Source: Blasia pusilla (Eukaryota; Marchantiophyta; Marchantiopsida; Blasiales). Taken from it: DNA of 64,000 nt. Position numbers and translations under genes: made by a program. Where the stretch lies: contig CM114274.1 of NCBI GenBank assembly GCA_050084515.1, positions 37,820,001 through 37,884,000 on the forward strand. The letters are read 5' to 3'. The notes under the pieces were generated by a model, which was not told where the DNA came from, made no database searches, and saw only the letters and a list, made by a program, of their open reading frames with translations. Of the stretch, positions 58,770 through 64,000 are shown piece by piece. Positions within the stretch are counted from its first letter, which is position 1. Each line of letters starts with the position of its first letter.

Positions 58770-59745
58770 CAGTACCTAGAGGAGGTTGTTAGGGTGTTAG
58801 ATCTCTTCGGAGGGATTAGCACCGGATTGGCTGCACTATTGCAGGCGGGCATACGGGTGCATGAGCACCTTTATGTGGAGAGAGATGAGACCGTGCGGCA
58901 AGTATCATTATGTCACGTGGCGAGATTGGTCCAGAGGTATCCTGAGTTGTTGCCGGTATCTGCAGTACGGGGATATCAGCATACACTACCCGCCGACATC
59001 TCTTTGGTGGGGGCGCAGGATCTGGATAGAGTTGGCACCATTCATTTGGTGATTGCTGGATGGCCATATTAGGGTCGTTCATCAGCTCCGAGGATTTGGA
59101 TTGCAAGATCCGAGGTCAGGGATGTTTTGGGAGATGCTGCGAGTAGTACGACACTTGCAAGAGAGTCAGATATGTTCCATAGCGTGCATTTTGGAGAACG
59201 TGCCGTTGTTGGGAGACACTCGTGCACATGTGATGACGAGTGTATATCAGGTGAGGTCTTGGTTGGGACCTGTTGTGTTGTTAGATGCAGCGAGAGTTGG
59301 GTCACGTGCCCATCGTCCACAACTATGGTGGACGAACCTCATACCATGAGAGGTACTGAGTCGAGCATACAGTGGAGTCCAGAGAGCACCACATCTCACA
59401 GTGGATGCTATTTTGGGCTCAGTGCGTCGATCTCAGGTGGTGACACGGGATGATAGACCACGGTTGGCCATGGGCAATAGGGTGGGGGAGTTGAGGGCAG
59501 CCTTACCTACGATGGTGAGCTTCCTCAACATCCCATGCCTTTCGTTAGGGAGGGCCAGGCATGATTTGGGATGAGGTGACCGGAGCATTGGAGGAGCGCG
59601 AGCGCGCCATGGGGTTCACTACCGGTACTACGGCGGTGCCAAGGATGACTGAGGCATCACGGAGATAGGTGTTGGGGCAGGCGATGGACCTCAACTGTCT
59701 CACATGGATAGTCATCCTAGGTATGGCTGAGCAGAGATGGATGCG
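58770..59745 (+). pseudogene. C5-cytosine DNA methyltransferase domain within gypsy pol
   Basis: Motifs appear in canonical order. Motif I is VLDLFGGISTGLAALLQAG (58795 on, AdoMet site), followed by an acidic LYVERDE. Catalytic-loop position: IHLVIAGWPY-stop-GRSSA (59067-59072), where active enzymes have a Pro-Cys; TGC CAG would have become TAT TAG. Next come GLQDPRSGMFWEMLRVVRHL, motif VI ILENVPLLGD (ENV at 59194-59202), then LLDAARVGSRAHRPQLWWTN, and ERERAMGFTTGTTAVP with VLGQAMDLNCLTW at the C-terminus. A frameshift near 59085, another near 59575 and several stops are present. The family methylates cytosine in DNA using AdoMet. Retrotransposons with such domains have been reported from charophytes and dinoflagellates. 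The assignment is firm; this copy is inactive. Confidence 0.85.
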
Positions 59746-60103
59746 AGTGTCATCCATGCCGTCACGTCCACCAGTTGGACCATTGCCTACAGGGTCTGTA
59801 CAAGCATTGGCTGGGGGCGAGATGAGGAGAGATAGGCACCCATGGACTTCCTGGGACGTCGTTCGAGCAGAGAGTGCAAAGGCGGCAAGAGTAGCACATG
59901 TTCATTTTTCGGATGTGGAGCTTGGTGTAGGAGGTCAGAGTGGAGTGGCTATTGCGGAGTTGGCTAGGGTTGCTACATAGCAACCAAAGTCGGAGGTTGC
60001 GTCCTCTCCAAGTGAGGTCACGATGGAGACTTGGGAGCTTGTGATAGAGTGACGGCGAGTTCATAGGTTTCTGAGAGGGCATGTCAGTTGTTTTGCCTTC
60101 AGT
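59746..60103 (+). other. Linker between methyltransferase and reverse transcriptase
   Basis: Hydrophilic, low-information coding sequence joins the two domains. It contains EVTMETWEL near 60020, which also occurs in copy 1 near 2365 and so belongs to the polyprotein. A TGA interrupts it near 60050. Confidence 0.5.
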
Positions 60104-61054
60104 ATGAGAGACTTGGGTACGCTGAAGGGTCCCGGGATACGGATTGAGTTGGCTAGTGATATGCCAATCTTTCATCGACCCTACAGGTATTATGATATGG
60201 AGCGAGCCTTGATTCAGAGCAGGAGTCAGGACTTGTTGGAGGCAGGACTTGTGGAGTTATCACATGGGGAGTATGCATCTGCCACAGTCATGCCGGCAAA
60301 GAAGGATATGTATGGCAATTGGACAGATAGGCGGATGTGTGGAGATTACCGACCTATGAACCGACAGACGAGGTCAGATCGATATGCCATGCCTACTCCT
60401 GAGGAGATCTTTGATGCGGTAGGGCATGCAAAGATCTTCAGTACTTTAGATCTCCGAGCTGGCTATCATCAGCTTCCTATCAGGTTGGAGGACAGGGAGA
60501 AGACATCATTCTGGGGGATAGATCGGTTCGGGAGAGATTGCTTGTATCAGTGGCGGTTCTTACCATTTGGGGTGAAGAACGCGTCTGCAGAGTTTTAGAG
60601 AGTGATGGATAGGATTCTGGCTGGCTTGGATTTTGTACGATGTTACATAGATGATATTCTTATCTTCAGTTCCAGAGTTGACGAGCATGAGCGACACTTG
60701 GAGGAGGTGTTTCGGCGATTGCAGTTACATGGACTGAAGTTACATCCAGGCAAGTGCAGATTCTTTCAAGAGCAGATTGAGTACTTGGGACACACCATAT
60801 ACCCGTGTGGGTTAGGCGTTCAGCAGACGAAGGTAGAGGCTATTGCGCAGATTCCACGCCCTACAGATGTGAGTCGAGTCCGAGCATTTCTTGGACTGGA
60901 AAACTTCTATCGACGGTATGTCAAGGGTTCTACTGCGATCGCAAAGTCTTTGACCTTGTTGACAAGACTTGATCAGGTTTGGTTGTGGGGAGATGATGAG
61001 GAGGGAGCATTTCAGGAGCTCAAGGACAGATTGACGTCCTCACCCATTTTATAG
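60104..61054 (+). pseudogene. Reverse transcriptase (gypsy type)
   Basis: Two frames separated by one TAG (60596-60600) carry the polymerase. The fingers hold KDMYGNWTDRRMCGDYRPMN. FSTLDLRAGYHQLPI carries the first catalytic Asp, and LPFGVKNASAEF precedes the stop. YIDDILIFS at 60644 carries the catalytic Asp pair. LKLHPGKCRFFQEQIEYLGH and RAFLGLENFYRRYVKG complete the thumb. The only break is the Gln-to-amber change, so this domain is otherwise well preserved. Sequence type and domain order fit Ty3/gypsy. Confidence 0.85.
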
Positions 61055-61500
61055 AGACCGGTTAGGGGTCGCCCATTCCAGTTACATACGGATTGGAGCA
61101 TGTTGGGTCTAGGAGCAGTGCTGACTCAGAGGGATGACAAGGAGAGGGAGTTCGTTGTGGCTTACGCGAGCCGATCGAACAACATTGCAGAGGCAAAGTA
61201 CAGCTCCTACGAGGGAGAGTGCTTGGCTGCAGTGTGGGCCATGACACATTTTAGGTGCTATTTATTCGGCAACCCTTTCACACTTATCACTGATCATCAG
61301 CCGTTGAGGTGGTTGATGGAGTCCGACAAGCTTACGGGCAAGCTTGCCAGGTGGGCTCTATTACTACAGGAGTATGAGTTTGAGGTGGTTCATAGGCGGT
61401 CGGTGAACCAGGATGCGGATGGGTTGAGTCGTAACCCATGTCCGAGTCAAGAGAGCGGACACAGAGCTCGATGGCACGGAGAGAGTGATGAGGAGATGGT
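61055..61500 (+). pseudogene. RNase H domain
   Basis: After an amber codon at 61052 (expected Gln), the sequence reads FQLHTDWSMLGLGAVLTQRD (first catalytic Asp), YSSYEGECLAAVWAMTHFR (Glu), LITDHQPLRWL (Asp) and VNQDADGLSRNPC (Asp of the DALSR-like end motif). All four acidic positions are present. It would degrade the RNA strand during cDNA synthesis. Confidence 0.8.
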
Positions 61501-62732
61501 GCCCGGTTGGCATGCATCTGCCTATCTTTGTTGGTTGACTATGGCAGGTCAGCCACAGGTGATGACTCCAGTGGTGGGGTTGGATGATGAGTCTTTGGAT
61601 CCGGAGGTGAGTGAGGAGGCGACAGGTGGTCGTGATATCCATGACGACGTGGAGGTTGTGGAGTTCTTGCGCACTAGCGTCATTGCGAGTACAGTGAGTG
61701 CTAGGGAGTGGGATCCGATCCTACAGAGAGCCAAGAGGTTCAAGTGGGAGGGGACTCACATTTTGCGGGTATGGGGAGATGGTAGGATACGAGTGGTACC
61801 TCATCCTTCCCAGCGAGCACGTGTAGTGCGACATGCCCATGAGGAGTTGGGACATTTTGGAGTAAAGCGATTTAGACTTACTCTAGGTTCGATATTGGTG
61901 GCGCGGCATGCATAATGGGGGCATGTACAGGATTTGTGGCAGATGTATGGTATGTGACAGAGTGCGAGCATCCTTCAATGCTCCCACTCCGTAGTTACAT
62001 CCTTTTCCGATTATGGGTTTAGGTTATTGGTGGAGTTTAGACTTTGCGGGACCTTTGCCATTGACGGGGCGTCATCAGAGGTACGTGTTGGTCATGGTGG
62101 AGCATTTGTCCAAGTGGATAGAGTTGGTGGCACTACCGGACAAGGCGAGCGAGGGAACAACTTATGCATTTCTAGATCGTGTGCTTAGTCACTTTGGTGC
62201 ACCGGCGGAGGTGTTGACTGACCAGGGTACCGAGTTCAGGGGAGAGTTTTAGGCCTTGTGTGATCAGGCGCTGATAGATCACTGCACCACGTCCAAAGAT
62301 CATTTTGAGGCGGATGGGTTGGCGAAGAGAGTGGTACAGATGGTGAAGAGAGGATTGCGCAAGTATGGCTTGCAGCGGGGACAGTTGAGGGAGTGGGACC
62401 TACAGTTGCCATGGTTGGCTATGGGTTATCGATTTAGTCGGCAGGCATCCTTGGCGTCATTTTCACCATACTTTTTGCTCTTTGGGAGAGAGCCAGATTT
62501 ACCTGCAGCGATTTGACGTGACATGGCGGAGGTGTTAGATCTTGATGATCCAGATGTGTGGGTACAAGCATGTTCTCACAGGGCAGAAGTTTTTTGTAGA
62601 GTTATGCCTATGGCCTTTGAGAACTTAGCTATTGCCCAGCATAGAGATACATTGAGGTACGCAACCATTCGTGGAGGAGGTTATCGTCCAGGGATTAGGA
62701 GGTTTCATCCTGGAGATTACGTGTATTTATAG
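61501..62732 (+). pseudogene. Integrase with HHCC finger and D,D,E core
   Basis: The HHCC finger begins at VRHAHEELGHFGVKRFR (about 61830). A frameshift follows near 61890, after which RCMVCDRVRASFNAP supplies the two Cys. Core: LDFAGPLPLTGRHQRYVLVM (first Asp), LTDQGTEFRGEF (second Asp) and KDHFEADGLAKRVVQMVKRG (Glu). Amber codons replace expected Gln at 62250 and 62731, and TGA replaces an expected Arg at 62514. FHPGDYVYL near 62705 is the conserved GDxV-type C-terminal segment. Integrase inserts the cDNA into the host genome. Confidence 0.8.
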
Positions 62733-62783
62733 CAGGCGGCACCCACGACGCTAGATGTCACTGCAGGGCGCACGATCCTACGT

Positions 62784-63077
62784 GTGCGCGAGGTATTACC
62801 GACCGGAGTCCTCATGTTGGAGGGACGGGATGGTATGGTTTGGAAGGATCATATGCGCAATTGTGCGCCATGTCATCTTCCGAACGTAGATGGGACGGTG
62901 GATCCGAGCTTGGCATTGGTACCTGTAGGCTTGAGGTGTATGTTGTGCGGATCTGCGAGGGGTGCAGCCACCATGTTGGTATGTGATGGTTGTTCTCGAG
63001 GGTGGCATATGTCATGTCTGACCCCCCCTCTTGATGTGGTTCCCACGGGACAATGGATGTGTCCGAGATGTATATAG
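62784..63077 (+). pseudogene. C-terminal tail with PHD finger
   Basis: The last coding segment runs 97 residues to TAG. It begins with VLMLEGRDGMVWKDHMRNCA, the small domain that follows integrases. It ends in a complete Cys4-His-Cys3 PHD finger: CMLC, CDGC, GWHMSC, CPRC. Many gypsy elements carry a chromodomain here, thought to steer integration to chromatin marks; a PHD finger may play that role, which is inference. The same finger survives in copy 1. Confidence 0.8.
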
Positions 63078-63099
63078 GGTAGTAGGTCATGTACTCAAT

Positions 63100-63315
63100 C
63101 TACATCTCGATATGCCGATGTAGATTGAGAAGTGGAGTTTTAGGCCGGGTATGCCATTTTTACTACTCTTTATTTTTGTTGTGTGATCTCCATGTATATG
63201 TATGAGTTGATTTTTGTACATGTGTGGATCGACCCGTGTGTGGGGAAGATTGGTGTTGTGTGGTGTAGATGTGACCAGCAATGTATGTTGTGTAGTAATA
63301 TGCATGCGCACGACA
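63100..63315 (+). repeat. 3' LTR, truncated
   Basis: Shortly after the PHD stop, the sequence enters the LTR in its middle (CTCGATATGCCGATGTAGATTG, equivalent to 54631 of the 5' LTR) and runs to GCATGCGCACGACA at 63315. U3 and the TATA region are missing. The part from 63181 to the end aligns with the solo LTR at 13220-13373. Confidence 0.7.
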
Positions 63316-64000
63316 ACCTCCAATAGGAGTAACCAACACATCTTCAAGCTGCCAACATCTTCCGCTTTCACCTCACAGACAAAGATGGTTTTGAGACCCT
63401 TCTCCACATGGTCGTAGACGTGTGCACCTATCGTCAACCATCCATTTAACACCCTGTAACAAATATCAAAGCTAACCCAGCTCCCAAATAGATCGTTCCT
63501 CTCAAGGAAAGGGCATCCTTGACTTTTACACTAAGGCTCCAACGCATTGGCGACAAGACACAATCCAAGGACCACCTAAGCTTGAAGCGCTCGTCCGTTG
63601 CATTCTGCACCATCGATGACAGTCCGATTTTTGGCCCATGCCCTTCAAGCGGCCTCCATCTTTCTTCTAAGCAGGACCGACAAGTGGAGGCAGGTCAAAA
63701 ATGCAATTTCCATCATACGTTGGTGGCAGCTCATCCATGATTATGTGCTTGAACACTTTCAAGGGGAGAGAAGAAAGCAAAGAATTCCCCGAAACTTGAA
63801 GCATGAACGAGTAAGCAGATGTTGGGTCTGACATGTTTCCAACAGATACTATGAGATTGACGACATGAGAATATCCACAGCTTCAACCACGACATTCCGA
63901 GCTTGTGAGTTTGGAGTCGATGCTGGATCGGCCAAAGCATCCGTGCCAAATGTGGAGCATGGAGCACTCGAAGATTTCAGACCATCTTCATGAGTCGCAG
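63316..64000 (-). other. Right edge: coding-like but unidentified
   Basis: Composition is balanced. On the minus strand, fragments such as TFGTDALADPASTPNSQARN (near 63940) and KVFKHIIMDELPPTYDGNCI (near 63740) look protein-like but switch frame and include stops. They may be the end of a gene or element continuing beyond the window. I cannot name it. Confidence 0.25.

Larger units (their letters stand above)
54342..63315 (+). mobile_element. Ty3/gypsy element carrying methyltransferase and PHD finger (dead, nearly complete)
   Basis: About 9 kb. Order: 5' LTR piece, leader, gag with two zinc knuckles, aspartic protease, C5-cytosine methyltransferase, reverse transcriptase, RNase H, integrase, PHD finger, truncated 3' LTR. 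Protease-RT-RNase H-integrase is the gypsy order; the methyltransferase sits between protease and RT. Many stops and several one-base frameshifts inactivate it. In the pol half the stops are mostly TAG where Gln is expected (60598, 61052, 62250, 62731) or TGA where Arg is expected (62514). Flanking bases (CATTG, ACCTC) do not match, so no target duplication is preserved. Confidence 0.85.

Overview
The window looks like a streptophyte (plant-lineage) nuclear genome, probably a non-seed lineage such as a charophyte alga, bryophyte or lycophyte. Four things point that way. There is a block of degenerate CCCTAAA telomere-type repeat. The clearest gene has ten exons with GT-AG introns. The stop codons in dead retroelements look like CAG to TAG and CGA to TGA decay, as expected after CHG and CG methylation. 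The large LTR element carries a cytosine methyltransferase, an arrangement described for charophyte retrotransposons. The exact species cannot be read from the sequence.

Layout. 1-3564: a decayed, internally deleted copy of a Ty3/gypsy-type element with LTR pieces, including one LTR start in opposite orientation at the left edge. 4060-4818: a degraded gene with a DUF7869-like motif. 4975-5290: telomere-like DNA. 5400-7260: a broken Helitron RepHel gene on the minus strand. 7375-15957: AT-rich decayed repeats, several copies of a short non-autonomous hAT-like family, a near-perfect 173-bp inverted repeat and a foldback element. 15958-19670: more balanced composition but no gene I can name. 19918-20529: the C-terminal part of a non-LTR-type reverse transcriptase protein. 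20530-28126: AT-rich repeat territory. 28.1-38.7 kb: a gene island. 39.6-54.3 kb: repeats again, including nested hAT-like elements, a SWIM-finger pseudogene and a hairpin minisatellite. 54342-63315: a nearly complete but dead gypsy element.

The one intact gene I can fully assemble is on the minus strand, 38087 to 29862. Ten exons join in frame without a stop to give about 1338 residues: a cholesterol-oxidase-like GMC flavoprotein fused to an alpha/beta hydrolase that has Cys at the nucleophile position and a hydrophobic C-terminal tail.

The most striking system is the gypsy element. Its order is gag with two zinc knuckles, aspartic protease, C5-cytosine methyltransferase, reverse transcriptase, RNase H, integrase and a terminal PHD finger. 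It therefore carries both a DNA methylation writer and a likely chromatin reader. Both copies are inactivated, and in the longer copy the methyltransferase catalytic Cys codon is now Tyr. A second theme is a hAT-like non-autonomous family with CAAGGTTGCA ends, GGAC/GTCC subterminal palindromes and 8-bp target duplications. It occurs at least ten times here with very different internal sequences.
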